64,000 nucleotides of DNA from Streptococcus parasanguinis (lineage in GTDB: Bacteria > Bacillota > Bacilli > Lactobacillales > Streptococcaceae). The notes beneath the pieces are model-generated. The model searched no databases and had not been told where the DNA came from. It saw only the letters and a list, made by a program, of their open reading frames with translations. Each line of letters starts with the position of its first letter. The first letter of the stretch is position 1. Shown here in pieces: positions 7,146-16,300 of the stretch. The stretch is taken from assembly GCF_032163505.1 (NCBI RefSeq), contig NZ_CP134147.1:1454501-1518500 (forward strand). The letters run 5' to 3'. The translations under genes were made by a program, and so were the position numbers.

Positions 7146-9468
7146 GTTTGGCTCCTTTCTTTGCTACTTCCTTGTAAAATGGTTTCTTCCCTTTTTTCTT
7201 TTTGGATTTAGAGGAAGAATCTTTCCGCTTGTCATCTTTTCTAGCGGTTGATCCCTTAGAAACTTTTTTGTCCTTGCGTCTGCGATCTCTACGATTGCCA
7301 TCTCGGTCACGTCCTTTAGACTTGAGACCTTTTTCGACGACATCCCATTCACTTGGAATATAAGAGAAATCAATCTCTCCTGTCATCTTGTCGGCTCTTT
7401 CTACCTTGATCCGGATTTGCTGACCGACACGGAAGGTCACTCCTGATTTTTCTCCGCGAAGGGTTAGATCCCGTTCATTAAAATGGTAGAATTCAGGGAG
7501 ATTGGTAATATGGATCAAGCCTTCAACCGTATTTGGCAACTCCACAAAGAGGCCAAATTTCACCACACTGGAAACCACAGCATCGTACTCTTCCCCAACA
7601 TAGTCTTCCATGTATTCTGCCTTCTTCATAGCCTCTACTTCGCGCTCCGCATCAATAGCCCGGCGCTCCCGACTAGAGGATTGGTTGGCAATGTCTGGAA
7701 GAACTTGCTCAAAGTGATCTGCCACTTCTTGAGATTTTCCGTATTCGCGCACCATTCGATGAACCATCAGGTCCGGATACCGGCGAATGGGACTGGTAAA
7801 GTGAGTATAATACTCAGCAGCAAGCCCATAGTGGCCATGGTTGTGCTCTGAATAGCGAGCTTGCTGCATCGAGCGCAACAACATCATTGAGAGAACGTCT
7901 GCATAGGGTTCTCCTTCGACCTTGCGCATAATTTCTTGCAGGGCTTCTTGACTCATCTCACTAGCCGTTCCGTAGATTTGGATTCCAAAACTAGAAGCAT
8001 AATCGATAAACTTCTGTACTTTTTCTGCCTTTGGATCTTCATGGATCCGGTAGATGAACGGTAGTTTCAGTCGCGTAAAGTGTTCCGCTACCGTTTCATT
8101 GGCAATCAACATAAAGGACTCAATCATCCGTTCGGCAATCCCTCTTTGACGAAGGACAATATCGACCGGTTTCCCTTCTTTATTGACCAAGATTTTAGCC
8201 TCATTGGTATCAAAATTGAGGGCTCCTCGGCGAATCCGCATGCTTTCTAGAATGCCATGCAAGGTGGCCATTTGATGAATACTTGGGACAATTTTCTTAA
8301 AGGTTTGAGCCTTTTCTTCGTCTCCCGCTAAGATATCATTGACGTCGCTATAGGTCATTCGGAAGGTTGTATTGATCACTGTTTGGGTAATGGTATGCTT
8401 GACGACCTTGCCATGAGGATCGATCTCCATGATGGCAGACTGGGTCAGGCGGTCCACATTCGGATTTAAAGAACAGATCCCATTGGAGAGACGCTCTGGC
8501 AACATGGGTACTACTCGGTCGGTCACATAGACAGAGGTTGCCCGATTTAGAGCTTCCTTGTCGAGTGCTGAACCTTCCTGAACATAATATGAGACATCTG
8601 CGATGTGAACCCCCAGCTCAAAGTTGCCGTTCTTGAGTAGCTTGATATGAACAGCATCATCCAAGTCTTTGGCATCTGCCCCATCGATTGTAAAGGTGAT
8701 CTCCTCTCGCAGATCCAAGCGTCCCTCTAAATCCTTAGCAGACGGTGCATCTGGAACCTGCTCAGCCTCTTTCAGCACTTCTTCTGGAAATTCTGAGACA
8801 ATGTCCATGGATTCTAACACTTCCAAGACATCGATTCCTGGATCTGTTACATGACCGACCACATCCCGCACAGTCGCCACAAAATAATTGTGCTTGCGGC
8901 TCGGGTATTGATCAATTTCGACCTTGAGGATTTCGATCCCTTCCAATTGGATGGCTGGCTTCTTCACATAGATCAGCTGGCTGATCTTTTGATTTTTCGA
9001 ACGAATGTAGCCGGCATATTTAGGCTTTTCCTCATCCAGGACAATTTGTCCAACTACCGTTTTAATGCTATGCTCCAAGACATCAATAATCTTAGCTTCT
9101 GCTGCCGTTCCCTTGTTTCGGTCTGCTACCTTGGTAATGACGATCTCAACGATGTCACCATCGATAGCGTGGTTGACATCATTTCGGCCAACAAAGAGGT
9201 CCTCTTCTTCGCCCTCTAAACTGACAAAGCCAAAGCCATTTTTATGGGCATGAAAGATCCCCTTGAGCGTAATGGCTGGGGCCTTCTTTTGAGCCAAACG
9301 AAGAGAGCCATCATCTTCGAATTTCAACTCATGACGGCGTTCCATCAGCGAGATGGTTTTGACCAAGTCACGGAAATCCTTAGACCCTTCTTTTCCTAGA
9401 GCTGCTGCCAGATCATTGATCTGGGCTTTGTCATGCTCCTGTAAATATTCTTTAATACTTGTTTTCAT
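7108..9468 (-). CDS. rnr: Ribonuclease R
   Basis: 786 residues. An N-terminal winged-helix segment is followed by cold-shock-like OB folds, then the RNB catalytic domain with metal-binding aspartates in [11 protein letters not shown] (262-272). A C-terminal S1 domain lies at about 635-710, followed by a long Lys/Arg/Ser-rich tail. It is a processive 3'-5' exoribonuclease acting on structured RNA, rRNA fragments and trans-translation substrates. It lies between secG and smpB. The strong Shine-Dalgarno is 24 nt from the ATG with a small hairpin in between (next entry). Confidence 0.97.
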   Translation of the reverse strand: MKTSIKEYLQEHDKAQINDLAAALGKEGSKDFRDLVKTISLMERRHELKFEDDGSLRLAQKKAPAITLKGIFHAHKNGFGFVSLEGEEEDLFVGRNDVNHAIDGDIVEIVITKVADRNKGTAAEAKIIDVLEHSIKTVVGQIVLDEEKPKYAGYIRSKNQKISQLIYVKKPAIQLEGIEILKVEIDQYPSRKHNYFVATVRDVVGHVTDPGIDVLEVLESMDIVSEFPEEVLKEAEQVPDAPSAKDLEGRLDLREEITFTIDGADAKDLDDAVHIKLLKNGNFELGVHIADVSYYVQEGSALDKEALNRATSVYVTDRVVPMLPERLSNGICSLNPNVDRLTQSAIMEIDPHGKVVKHTITQTVINTTFRMTYSDVNDILAGDEEKAQTFKKIVPSIHQMATLHGILESMRIRRGALNFDTNEAKILVNKEGKPVDIVLRQRGIAERMIESFMLIANETVAEHFTRLKLPFIYRIHEDPKAEKVQKFIDYASSFGIQIYGTASEMSQEALQEIMRKVEGEPYADVLSMMLLRSMQQARYSEHNHGHYGLAAEYYTHFTSPIRRYPDLMVHRMVREYGKSQEVADHFEQVLPDIANQSSSRERRAIDAEREVEAMKKAEYMEDYVGEEYDAVVSSVVKFGLFVELPNTVEGLIHITNLPEFYHFNERDLTLRGEKSGVTFRVGQQIRIKVERADKMTGEIDFSYIPSEWDVVEKGLKSKGRDRDGNRRDRRRKDKKVSKGSTARKDDKRKDSSSKSKKKKGKKPFYKEVAKKGAKHGKGRRKGSRAK

Positions 9469-9500
9469 TGATTTATTTGCTGGTTATCCAGCCTCCTTTT
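9469..9500 (-). promoter_or_regulatory. rnr ribosome-binding site separated from the start by a hairpin
   Basis: On the minus strand AAAAGGAG is followed by GCTGG-ATAA-CCAGC (9492-9479), then 10 nt, then the ATG. The linear spacing of 24 nt is too long, but folding the 5-bp hairpin reduces it to about 10. No ATG, GTG or TTG start occurs at normal spacing. Confidence 0.55.
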
Positions 9501-9530
9501 TCTATCTACTTGTGTCTTTGTTTTGCAAAA

Positions 9531-9562
9531 TAAAAATAGGCAAAGACATTGTCTGAGCCTAT
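9531..9562 (-). terminator. Terminator after secG
   Basis: ATAGGC (9536-9541) pairs with GCCTAT (9557-9562), with an inner AGAC/GTCT helix. TTTTTATTTT follows on the minus strand. It may reduce read-through into rnr. Confidence 0.75.
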
Positions 9563-9563
9563 C

Positions 9564-9797
9564 TTATCTACTAGAAAGTACCATTAAGATCATCGCGATC
9601 AATAACCAAAAGAAGATCATAATAGCTGTTAAACGCTGCATCACGGCTTCAAACCCGCGCGCTTTTGAACGTTCAAACAAGTCATTTGAGCTTGCGTCAA
9701 AGACGTTGCTCGATTGGTTTTTTGTTGGTTGCATAAAAATTGCGATAATAATCAATACTGATAATACTAGTAAAATAGTTGTTAATGCTCCGCTCAT
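9564..9797 (-). CDS. secG: Preprotein translocase subunit SecG
   Basis: 77 residues with two transmembrane helices (about 4-22 and 55-74) around a short cytoplasmic loop, the normal SecG layout. SecG joins SecY and SecE and helps SecA-driven export. I chose the ATG at 9797 because TTAAGGAG lies 8 nt upstream. A TTG two codons earlier is too close to it. The gene sits between rpmG and rnr, as in related streptococci. Confidence 0.93.
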   Translation of the reverse strand: MSGALTTILLVLSVLIIIAIFMQPTKNQSSNVFDASSNDLFERSKARGFEAVMQRLTAIMIFFWLLIAMILMVLSSR

Positions 9798-9838
9798 ATT
9801 CAAAACTCCTTAAAATCTTCACTATTATACCATGAAAA

Positions 9839-9988
9839 TCATTTTGATTCAATATGTAAGGTTACTTTTCTTTCCTTGGGACAATACTTCAAGACCTCGA
9901 TCTTTTCAGGATGGGTTTTGGTATTTTTACTGGTCAAATAATTCTGACTCCCACAGCTGGTGCAGGTCAATTGAACTTTAATTCGCAC
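9839..9988 (-). CDS. rpmG: 50S ribosomal protein L33 (short gene, GTG start)
   Basis: 49 residues. It starts at GTG 9988, inside the last codons of pmrA, and reads [19 protein letters not shown], later [16 protein letters not shown]. This is the L33 fold with a zinc-type knuckle. CxxC is present at 9-12, but the second pair keeps only Cys36, because CPKE replaces CxxC. A complete four-cysteine site is therefore absent. L33 sits near the E site of the large subunit, and paralogues with and without zinc ligands are exchanged under zinc limitation in Gram-positives. The 11-bp overlap suggests coupling to pmrA. Confidence 0.88.
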   Translation of the reverse strand: MRIKVQLTCTSCGSQNYLTSKNTKTHPEKIEVLKYCPKERKVTLHIESK

Positions 9989-11096
9989 GTACGTCTCTCA
10001 CTTTCAAATACTTTCTAAATAAGAATAAGAGGAACATCAAATCGGTAAAGGCCAAAAGGGCTGTACCGTAAAATACCCAATGATAGCCAAAATGCATGAA
10101 AATACTCGATCCCATCATTGGCCCTAACACGCCACCTAAGTAATAAAAGAGCTGGTTGTAGCTAAAGATCCGAGAAATCCCTTCAGGAGGGGTTAAACGA
10201 TTCAATAATGCGGAAACTCCAGGTAGTAGGGCTCCTGTCCCGATCCCAAAGAGGAAGCGTAAAATCCCTAATTGCAGGGGTGTTTGCGCTTGGGCACAAA
10301 GGATATAGAGACAGCCACTATAGAGAAGGGCGATTAATAAGAGCCGGTGATTCCCGATTCGGTCTCCCAGTTTTCCCATCCAACCTGAAAAAAGCATACT
10401 AGAGACTCCCATAGCTGAAACAATCATCCCTGATACGAAGATCAGGTTATCTCTTTGTCCCAAAGCTCGCACATAAAGAGGTAGGATCGGAGAAATAGAT
10501 TGGGCGATCATTTGAATGGTCATGCTGGTCAAAAAGAGTCCCAAGAGGATATCTTTTTGCTGAATGGACATGAGCAACTGCCAACTGGATTTTTGTTCTT
10601 CTTTTGGAAGGGGCTCATACTCTTCCTCGATGCCCCAGAAGGTTAAGAGGGAAACCAAAAATAAGAAAAAACCGACCAAGAGAAAGACATTGCGCATTCC
10701 CAAATTTTCAGCAATGAGTCCCCCAATCAAAGGGCCCATCAAGGTTCCAGCTACGACACCGGTCGACAAGGTCCCTAGGGCATAGCCCGATTGATCCTTG
10801 GGAACTTGGCTGGCAATCAGGGCTGTACTATTGGGAACAAAGCCTGAAAAGACCCCATTGAGCAAGCGCAGGACCAAGAGCCAAAAGACGGATGGGACAA
10901 AGGCAATTCCTCCCATGGTCAGCGTCATGGCAATGGAAGCTCTAAGCATCATGGGTTTTCGACCATAGCGGTCGGCTAAGCTCCCCCAGATGGGAGACAT
11001 GATCGCAGAAGTTACAGAAGAACTTGCGACGGCAATGCCAGCATAAAAGGGAACAGCCTTGCCCGTAACACCCAACTCTTCCACAAAGAGGGCCAT
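9978..11096 (-). CDS. pmrA: MFS multidrug efflux transporter PmrA (start region disturbed)
   Basis: 372 residues are readable from the ATG at 11096, with about eleven membrane helices and the MFS loop motif [13 protein letters not shown]. The match to pneumococcal PmrA, a proton-driven fluoroquinolone/dye exporter, is clear. Family proteins begin about 27 residues earlier, and the missing part (EINWRKNLYIAWIG...) is encoded in frame upstream to about 11175. That extension has no ATG, GTG or TTG. The only ATG there (ATGA, overlapping the coaE stop) is in another frame. One indel, or a rare ATC start, would explain this. The intact protein is probably longer than the ORF given. Confidence 0.8.
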   Translation of the reverse strand: MALFVEELGVTGKAVPFYAGIAVASSSVTSAIMSPIWGSLADRYGRKPMMLRASIAMTLTMGGIAFVPSVFWLLVLRLLNGVFSGFVPNSTALIASQVPKDQSGYALGTLSTGVVAGTLMGPLIGGLIAENLGMRNVFLLVGFFLFLVSLLTFWGIEEEYEPLPKEEQKSSWQLLMSIQQKDILLGLFLTSMTIQMIAQSISPILPLYVRALGQRDNLIFVSGMIVSAMGVSSMLFSGWMGKLGDRIGNHRLLLIALLYSGCLYILCAQAQTPLQLGILRFLFGIGTGALLPGVSALLNRLTPPEGISRIFSYNQLFYYLGGVLGPMMGSSIFMHFGYHWVFYGTALLAFTDLMFLLFLFRKYLKVRDVRAN

Positions 11097-11193
11097 AAAA
11101 GGAACGACTAAAGAAAGGCTGGCTCCGATGAAAAAGCACCCGATCCAGGCAATATATAGATTTTTACGCCAATTGATTTCTCTTGTGATAAAA

Positions 11194-11790
11194 TCATCTT
11201 CTTTCTAATTGTTGTAGGGCTGCATCTAATTGGGCATAGAGGGCCGTTAGATCGCCATTATTGTCTAAGACCAGATCTGCATGGGCTCTTTTTTCATCTA
11301 GCGGCATTTGAGACGCGATGCGTTCTTGGGCCTGCAGTTCTGATAAGTGGTTGCGTTCCATCAGGCGTTTGAGCTGGGTTTCTTTTGATACAGCTACCAA
11401 CCAGACAGATTCAAACCACCCTTCATAGTGCTGCTCGATTAAGAGAGGAATATCCATAAAAAAGAGATCGGATTGTGCAGCTTGTCTATCTCTTACCTCA
11501 GCTAGAGCTTCACGAATAAGCCTGCCTTGAACGCGATTGGACCAGTCTCTTTCACTAAGGTCTGAAAAGATCCGCTGACCCAAAGCGACGCGATCCAGCT
11601 CTCCTTCTTTGGTAAGGATCTCTCTCCCAAAATGATCCACTAAGACACGGTAGAGGGCTCCTCCTGGTGCTTGCAAATCATGGACCACTTGATCCGCATC
11701 AATGACAGGATACCCTTTTCCTCTCAAATAGGAGGTGACAGTGGACTTTCCTGAAGCAATCCCTCCTGTTAATCCGATGATTCTTGCCAT
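11194..11790 (-). CDS. coaE: Dephospho-CoA kinase
   Basis: 198 residues with P-loop GGIASGKS at 9-16 and a DADQVVHDL segment typical of CoaE. It phosphorylates the 3'-hydroxyl of dephospho-CoA, the last step of coenzyme A synthesis, in the cytoplasm. The gene directly follows mutM and ends within the disturbed pmrA start, where its TGA overlaps an out-of-frame ATG. The start ATG is preceded by AAAAGGAGAAC at the end of mutM. Confidence 0.95.
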   Translation of the reverse strand: MARIIGLTGGIASGKSTVTSYLRGKGYPVIDADQVVHDLQAPGGALYRVLVDHFGREILTKEGELDRVALGQRIFSDLSERDWSNRVQGRLIREALAEVRDRQAAQSDLFFMDIPLLIEQHYEGWFESVWLVAVSKETQLKRLMERNHLSELQAQERIASQMPLDEKRAHADLVLDNNGDLTALYAQLDAALQQLERR

Positions 11791-12615
11791 CTAGTTCTCC
11801 TTTTGGCAGTGGGGGCAAAAATGGGTTCCGCGTCCCCCCAGCTGAATTTTCTCAATCGGCGTCCCGCAGCGCAAACACGGCTGGCCTGTTTTTCCATAGA
11901 CCTGGTGTTCTTCCTGCATGGTGCCGTCTTCTCCAAAAGCATTGCTGTAGGAGCGAATGGTGGAGCCACCCTTTTCAACAGCTTGAGCAAGCACAGCAAT
12001 CGTTTCTTTGCGGATTACTTTGGCTTCTCTAGCAGTCAAGCTTTGACCCAAACGGGCTGGATGAACCTTGGCTCGATAAAGGACCTCATCCACATATATA
12101 TTGCCCAGACCAGCCACTAATTTTTGGTCTAAAAGAGCTGATTTAATTGGTTTCTTTGATTTTTTAAGAGCTGCTTGGAAGGCTGGTTCTTTAAAATCCG
12201 CTTCCGTTGGCTCTGGACCAATCTTTTTCGCCAAAAAATAGCTCTCGACAAGCTCAGGTATGAGGACTTCCATGGTCCCAAACTTGCGGACATCTTCATA
12301 GACCAGAGTGCTACCATCTGTAAAATGAAAGAAGACATGGGCATGCTTGCGAAGAGGAACCTCGTCTGGATAAAAGAAATACTTGCCTTCCATCCGCAAA
12401 TGCGAGATGAGGACCAGATCCGTCAGATAAAATAAAAGGTATTTCCCACGGCGCCCCATGGCCCGAATTTCTTGGCCTGGGAGATCTTGTCGAAAAGCAT
12501 CCAGATCCGTCTGAATCATCTTTGGATACTTTACTTCCACTGACTGGATGGTTTTCCCAAGAATTAATTTCTCAAGACCTCGTCGAACGGTCTCTACTTC
12601 TGGTAATTCAGGCAT
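11791..12615 (-). CDS. mutM: Formamidopyrimidine-DNA glycosylase (Fpg/MutM)
   Basis: 274 residues from the ATG at 12615. That start gives the obligatory [10 protein letters not shown]-terminus, in which Pro2 and Glu3 form the active site, and it has AAAGGAG 4 nt upstream. The frame continues 13 codons further without matching the family. A C-terminal zinc finger (CLRCGTPI ... FCPHCQ) is complete. The enzyme removes 8-oxoguanine and other oxidised purines and nicks the DNA, which suits hydrogen-peroxide-producing streptococci. It lies between era and coaE in one operon. Confidence 0.97.
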   Translation of the reverse strand: MPELPEVETVRRGLEKLILGKTIQSVEVKYPKMIQTDLDAFRQDLPGQEIRAMGRRGKYLLFYLTDLVLISHLRMEGKYFFYPDEVPLRKHAHVFFHFTDGSTLVYEDVRKFGTMEVLIPELVESYFLAKKIGPEPTEADFKEPAFQAALKKSKKPIKSALLDQKLVAGLGNIYVDEVLYRAKVHPARLGQSLTAREAKVIRKETIAVLAQAVEKGGSTIRSYSNAFGEDGTMQEEHQVYGKTGQPCLRCGTPIEKIQLGGRGTHFCPHCQKEN

Positions 12616-12660
12616 AGAACTCCTTTCAAAAACAAGAAGCAGGCTTCTGCCCACCTCTTC

Positions 12661-13560
12661 TTAATATTCTTTTTCGTTGTATCCAAAATCGGCAAGATCC
12701 AATTTCTTATCCCGCCAATTTTTCTTGACCTTGACCCATGTTTCTAGGAAGACCTTGTCCCCTAGCATGAGCTCAATATCCTTACGCGCAAGGGTTCCGA
12801 TCTTCTTAAGCATGGCGCCGCCTTTTCCGATGACAATACCTTTTTGGCTATCGCGCTCGACCATGATGGTTGCACGGATATGGACCTTATCTGTCTCTTC
12901 ATCCCGCTTCATAGAATCCACTACTACTGCCACAGAGTGGGGAATTTCTTCCCGCGTCAAGTGCAAGACCTTTTCACGGATCATTTCAGAGACCAAGAAG
13001 CGCTCTGGGTGGTCAGTGATTTGGTCAGCAGGGAAATATTGAAAACCTTCTTCTAAGTTTTCACTTAAAATATCAATCAAACGCGAAACATTGTTTCCTT
13101 GAAGGGCTGAAATCGGCACGATTTCCTTGAAATCCATCTGACTACGGAAGTCATCGATTTGCGCCAAGAGTTGGTCAGGGTGCACCTTGTCGATCTTGTT
13201 GACCACCAGAATAACCGGCACCTTAGCAGCCTTGAGGCGCTCGATGATCATGTCATCGCCCTTCCCACGTGGCTCATCTGCTGGCACCATAAAGAGAACG
13301 GTATCCACTTCTCGAAGGGTACTATAGGCCGACTCCACCATGAAGTCTCCAAGCGCTGTCTTGGGTTTGTGAATCCCTGGGGTATCGATAAAGACGATCT
13401 GTTCCTTATCCGTCGTATAAATCCCCATAATCTTATTGCGCGTTGTCTGCGCTTTGTCACTCATGATGGCAATTTTTTGCCCCATGACGTGGTTCAAAAA
13501 AGTTGACTTCCCAACATTGGGACGTCCTAAAATGGCTACAAAACCTGATTTAAATGTCAT
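12661..13560 (-). CDS. era: GTPase Era
   Basis: 299 residues. The N-terminal GTPase has G1 GRPNVGKS (12-19), G3 DTPG near 59 and G4 NKID. The C-terminal KH domain carries GKGGAML. Era binds the 3' end of 16S rRNA and supports assembly of the small subunit. It is encoded with ybeY, another 16S rRNA 3'-end maturation factor, and dgkA, the classic Gram-positive order. The 45-bp gap to mutM contains the mutM ribosome-binding site. Confidence 0.97.
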   Translation of the reverse strand: MTFKSGFVAILGRPNVGKSTFLNHVMGQKIAIMSDKAQTTRNKIMGIYTTDKEQIVFIDTPGIHKPKTALGDFMVESAYSTLREVDTVLFMVPADEPRGKGDDMIIERLKAAKVPVILVVNKIDKVHPDQLLAQIDDFRSQMDFKEIVPISALQGNNVSRLIDILSENLEEGFQYFPADQITDHPERFLVSEMIREKVLHLTREEIPHSVAVVVDSMKRDEETDKVHIRATIMVERDSQKGIVIGKGGAMLKKIGTLARKDIELMLGDKVFLETWVKVKKNWRDKKLDLADFGYNEKEY

Positions 13561-13589
13561 ATTATCCTTTCACGAGGGCATACTCCCTC

Positions 13590-13988
13590 TTATCCAAATA
13601 CCAAGGCCCAGAATTTGGGCACAAAAATCACCAGTCCTGTTAGTAGGGCAAAACCTGATACGACAAGGACTGCTCCAGCCGCCATGTCTTTGGCATTCTT
13701 TGCCAACATGGAGAAATGGTAGTTACTCGCTAAATCCACCACATTTTCAATGGCTGAATTCATAATTTCAAAAGCAATCACCAAGGTGATACTGAGCAAT
13801 AAAAAGAGCCACTCTGTCGCAGAAATCCTAAACACCAAACCAGCAAGAATTGCTGCAAGGGCTGATAAGGCATGCTTGCGCATATTGCGCTCTTCCTTGA
13901 TCGAAGTAAAAATTCCTGTTATCGCAAACTCCAGGCTTGAAGTGAAGTCCCGATTTTTCCATTTTCGCTTATTGTCTTGTGAGTCCAT
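13590..13988 (-). CDS. dgkA: Undecaprenol/diacylglycerol kinase
   Basis: 132 residues with three membrane helices and the family signature around [15 protein letters not shown] and [11 protein letters not shown]. Gram-positive DgkA proteins mainly phosphorylate undecaprenol, recycling the lipid carrier for wall polymers. The start overlaps the end of ybeY by 20 bp, indicating translational coupling. The N-terminus is unusually basic and polar before the first helix. Confidence 0.93.
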   Translation of the reverse strand: MDSQDNKRKWKNRDFTSSLEFAITGIFTSIKEERNMRKHALSALAAILAGLVFRISATEWLFLLLSITLVIAFEIMNSAIENVVDLASNYHFSMLAKNAKDMAAGAVLVVSGFALLTGLVIFVPKFWALVFG

Positions 13989-14475
13989 AGGCTGTCAAAA
14001 TCTCTTCCTGTAAGCCAAACATTTCCTTTTCTTCCTCCGGCGTATAGTGATCATAGCCATTGATGTGAAGAAAACCATGCACTGCTAAAAATCCCATTTC
14101 GCGCTCAAAGCTGTGGCCATATTCTTCGGCTTGCTCACGCGCTTTGTCAGTTGAAATAAAGAGCTCACCAATATAGGTATCGAATTCCGCCATCATCTCT
14201 GCCAATTCTGGATTTTCTGCAAGGTCTTCCTCGTCAAAAGAAATCTCCATCTCTGGCTTGTATTCTAAACTGATGACATCCGTCGGACGATCCGTATCAC
14301 GGTATTCAAGATTTAGTTCATGACTGCGTTCATTGGTTACAAAAGTCACAGCCATTTCCTTGTCTTCTTTCCCAATTTTTTGAGCAGCAAATTCTAAAAT
14401 TTCTTGCGTTTGTTTTAAGATTTCGTCAGAGACTTGACCAGTCTCATCTACCATTTCAATATACATCTGGATCAC
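13969..14475 (-). CDS. ybeY: Endoribonuclease YbeY
   Basis: 168 residues with the zinc-binding signature [11 protein letters not shown] (H-x3-H-x5-H) near 137-147. It acts in 16S rRNA 3' maturation and ribosome quality control. AGGTGATCC precedes the ATG. This is the first gene of the minus-strand operon ybeY-dgkA-era-mutM-coaE-pmrA-rpmG-secG-rnr-smpB, with an extended -10 promoter just upstream, embedded next to the terminator of the preceding ABC exporter. Confidence 0.95.
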   Translation of the reverse strand: MIQMYIEMVDETGQVSDEILKQTQEILEFAAQKIGKEDKEMAVTFVTNERSHELNLEYRDTDRPTDVISLEYKPEMEISFDEEDLAENPELAEMMAEFDTYIGELFISTDKAREQAEEYGHSFEREMGFLAVHGFLHINGYDHYTPEEEKEMFGLQEEILTAYGLTRQ

Positions 14476-14492
14476 CTCACTATTATCACTTC

Positions 14493-14501
14493 ATTATAGC
14501 A
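14493..14501 (-). promoter_or_regulatory. Extended -10 promoter of the ybeY-era operon
   Basis: TGCTATAAT on the minus strand, identical to the extended -10 before mntH. It lies 18 bp upstream of the ybeY ATG. The -35 region falls inside the preceding terminator hairpin and is poor. Confidence 0.55.
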
Positions 14502-14502
14502 T

Positions 14503-14537
14503 AAAACCAGCCTATATACTAGATACAGGCTGGTTTT
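14503..14537. terminator. Bidirectional terminator after the ABC exporter pair
   Basis: AAAACCAGCCT (14503-14513) pairs with AGGCTGGTTTT (14527-14537). T-runs occur in both directions. Confidence 0.88.
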
Positions 14538-14562
14538 CAATCTTTTTCTTTGCAGGACAATC

Positions 14563-16299
14563 TTACACCACTGTTTGCTGGATGGCATTCATCTGGGCAT
14601 AGATCCCGCCTTGTGCGACTAGTTCCTCGTGTCTACCACGCTCCACAATGCGTCCTTCAGATAAGACTAAGATCTGATCCGCGTCTTGGATAGTGGACAA
14701 GCGATGGGCAATGATAAAGGTGGTCCGGCCCTTTTGCAGGACTGCCATAGCCTTCTGGATGATTTCTTCTGTTTCCGTATCGATGTGAGAGGTTGCCTCA
14801 TCCAAAATCAGAATTTGCGGATTCATATAGAGCGTCCGCGCAAAGGAAATCAATTGGCGCTCGCCACTTGAAAAGGCGGATCCTTTTTCTACGACTGGAT
14901 GGTCGATTCCCTTTTCAAGGCGCTCTACAAAGGGCCAAGCTCCGACTTTTTTCAGCGCTTCTTTGACCGCATCCCGGTCAATATGATCCTGACTCATGGC
15001 TACATTACTCGCAATGGTTCCTGTAAATAGATAAGGATCCTGCAGAACAATCCCCATATGGCTGCGTAGGCTCTCACGAGAGACTTGGCGAATATCTTGG
15101 CCATCGATCAAAATCGCTCCTTCTTGAGGATCATAAAAACGATAGAGCAGGTTCATAATCGAAGACTTACCCGATCCAGTATGGCCCACAAGAGCGATAG
15201 TTTGACCTGGACTAGCCTGAAAGGCAATATCCCGCAGAACTGGCTTGCCTTCTTCATAGGCAAATTGAACGTCGTCAAACACGACTTGAGCCTTTTCTAT
15301 CTTCAGTTCCGATGCACCATCGGCCTCTAAGGGTTGGTCTAAGAAAGCAAGGACGCGACTCCCCGTTTCTAAGGATCGCCGAATATTCGGAAATTGACGA
15401 CTAAGATTGGCCATGAGATCAAATAGATTAATCACATAGTTAATATTGATAAATAAGAAACCAGCCGTCACACCGATATTACCCTCTAGGAAAGAAATCC
15501 CAGCGATGGTCAAAATGCCTGCAATCACTAAAAACTTGAGCAATTCCGTCAAGGTCCAAGAAGCAATGGAATCGGCTAAGAGGATTCGATCATTGGCCCC
15601 TAACATCTTCTGGGTAGTGGCTTCAAACTCCTCCACCACACCAGGCTCTTGATGATAGAGTTGAATCATACTGGCACCATGCAAGAGTTCATTGACCTGG
15701 GTATTGACCTCGCTTCTCGCATCAAAGAAATCCTTCATAGGCTGGTCCGTCATGACCTTGTAGAGATACTGGATCCCATAGAAAATCGGAAAGACCAAAC
15801 ACAAGAGAAGGCCCATCATAGGACTCAGGTAAAAGAGAATCCCTAGGATAAAGAGAAAGCGTACCAAATAGATGACTAAAATCATACAAGAGTTATAAAA
15901 CTGGGTCCTCAAGGTCTCCGTATCATTGACAATTCTTGTCGCGATCTTCCCAGCCGGCTTATCATCAAAATAGGAAATAGGCAGCCCTTGCATGACTTGA
16001 AAGGCTTGGTCTCTCAGACTAGCAGTCACTTGATTACTTCCATGCAGCAAGATCCGATTGCCCATGTAGCTAATCAGCTGCCCCAGGCTCAAGACCAAGA
16101 GATAGAATGCTCCCATCTGAAGCATGTCCCCTTGCCCGCCACCGTGGGTCAATGCAGTCAAAGGCCCATCGATTATCTTTTGGAGAAGAAAGGGAGACAA
16201 TTCAGAAAAAATGGTGGCTAGTAAGAGGCAAATAAAGCCAGCAAGAAAGACAGTTGGATAAAGCGTGATCCTAGATAATAATCGTTTCAAAACTTTCAT
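14563..16299 (-). CDS. Heterodimeric ABC exporter subunit with the intact catalytic Walker B
   Basis: 578 residues from the ATG at 16299. AAGGAGAATAAG precedes it and overlaps the stop of the partner gene, so a longer upstream reading is rejected. Six membrane helices are followed by a nucleotide-binding domain with Walker A GHTGSGKS and Walker B LILDEA, which keeps the catalytic Glu. Its signature is atypical (SSGERQ instead of SGGQ). With its partner it forms an asymmetric BmrCD/LmrCD/TM287-288-like exporter: this subunit supplies Walker A and B of the hydrolytic site. Multidrug or lipid/peptide export is likely, but the substrate is unproven. Confidence 0.92.
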   Translation of the reverse strand: MKVLKRLLSRITLYPTVFLAGFICLLLATIFSELSPFLLQKIIDGPLTALTHGGGQGDMLQMGAFYLLVLSLGQLISYMGNRILLHGSNQVTASLRDQAFQVMQGLPISYFDDKPAGKIATRIVNDTETLRTQFYNSCMILVIYLVRFLFILGILFYLSPMMGLLLCLVFPIFYGIQYLYKVMTDQPMKDFFDARSEVNTQVNELLHGASMIQLYHQEPGVVEEFEATTQKMLGANDRILLADSIASWTLTELLKFLVIAGILTIAGISFLEGNIGVTAGFLFININYVINLFDLMANLSRQFPNIRRSLETGSRVLAFLDQPLEADGASELKIEKAQVVFDDVQFAYEEGKPVLRDIAFQASPGQTIALVGHTGSGKSSIMNLLYRFYDPQEGAILIDGQDIRQVSRESLRSHMGIVLQDPYLFTGTIASNVAMSQDHIDRDAVKEALKKVGAWPFVERLEKGIDHPVVEKGSAFSSGERQLISFARTLYMNPQILILDEATSHIDTETEEIIQKAMAVLQKGRTTFIIAHRLSTIQDADQILVLSEGRIVERGRHEELVAQGGIYAQMNAIQQTVV

Positions 16300-16300
16300 C

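Noticed and set aside
6603-7211. 202-codon plus-strand open frame
   Set aside because: It is antisense to smpB and its terminator. smpB is unambiguous and in the expected operon.
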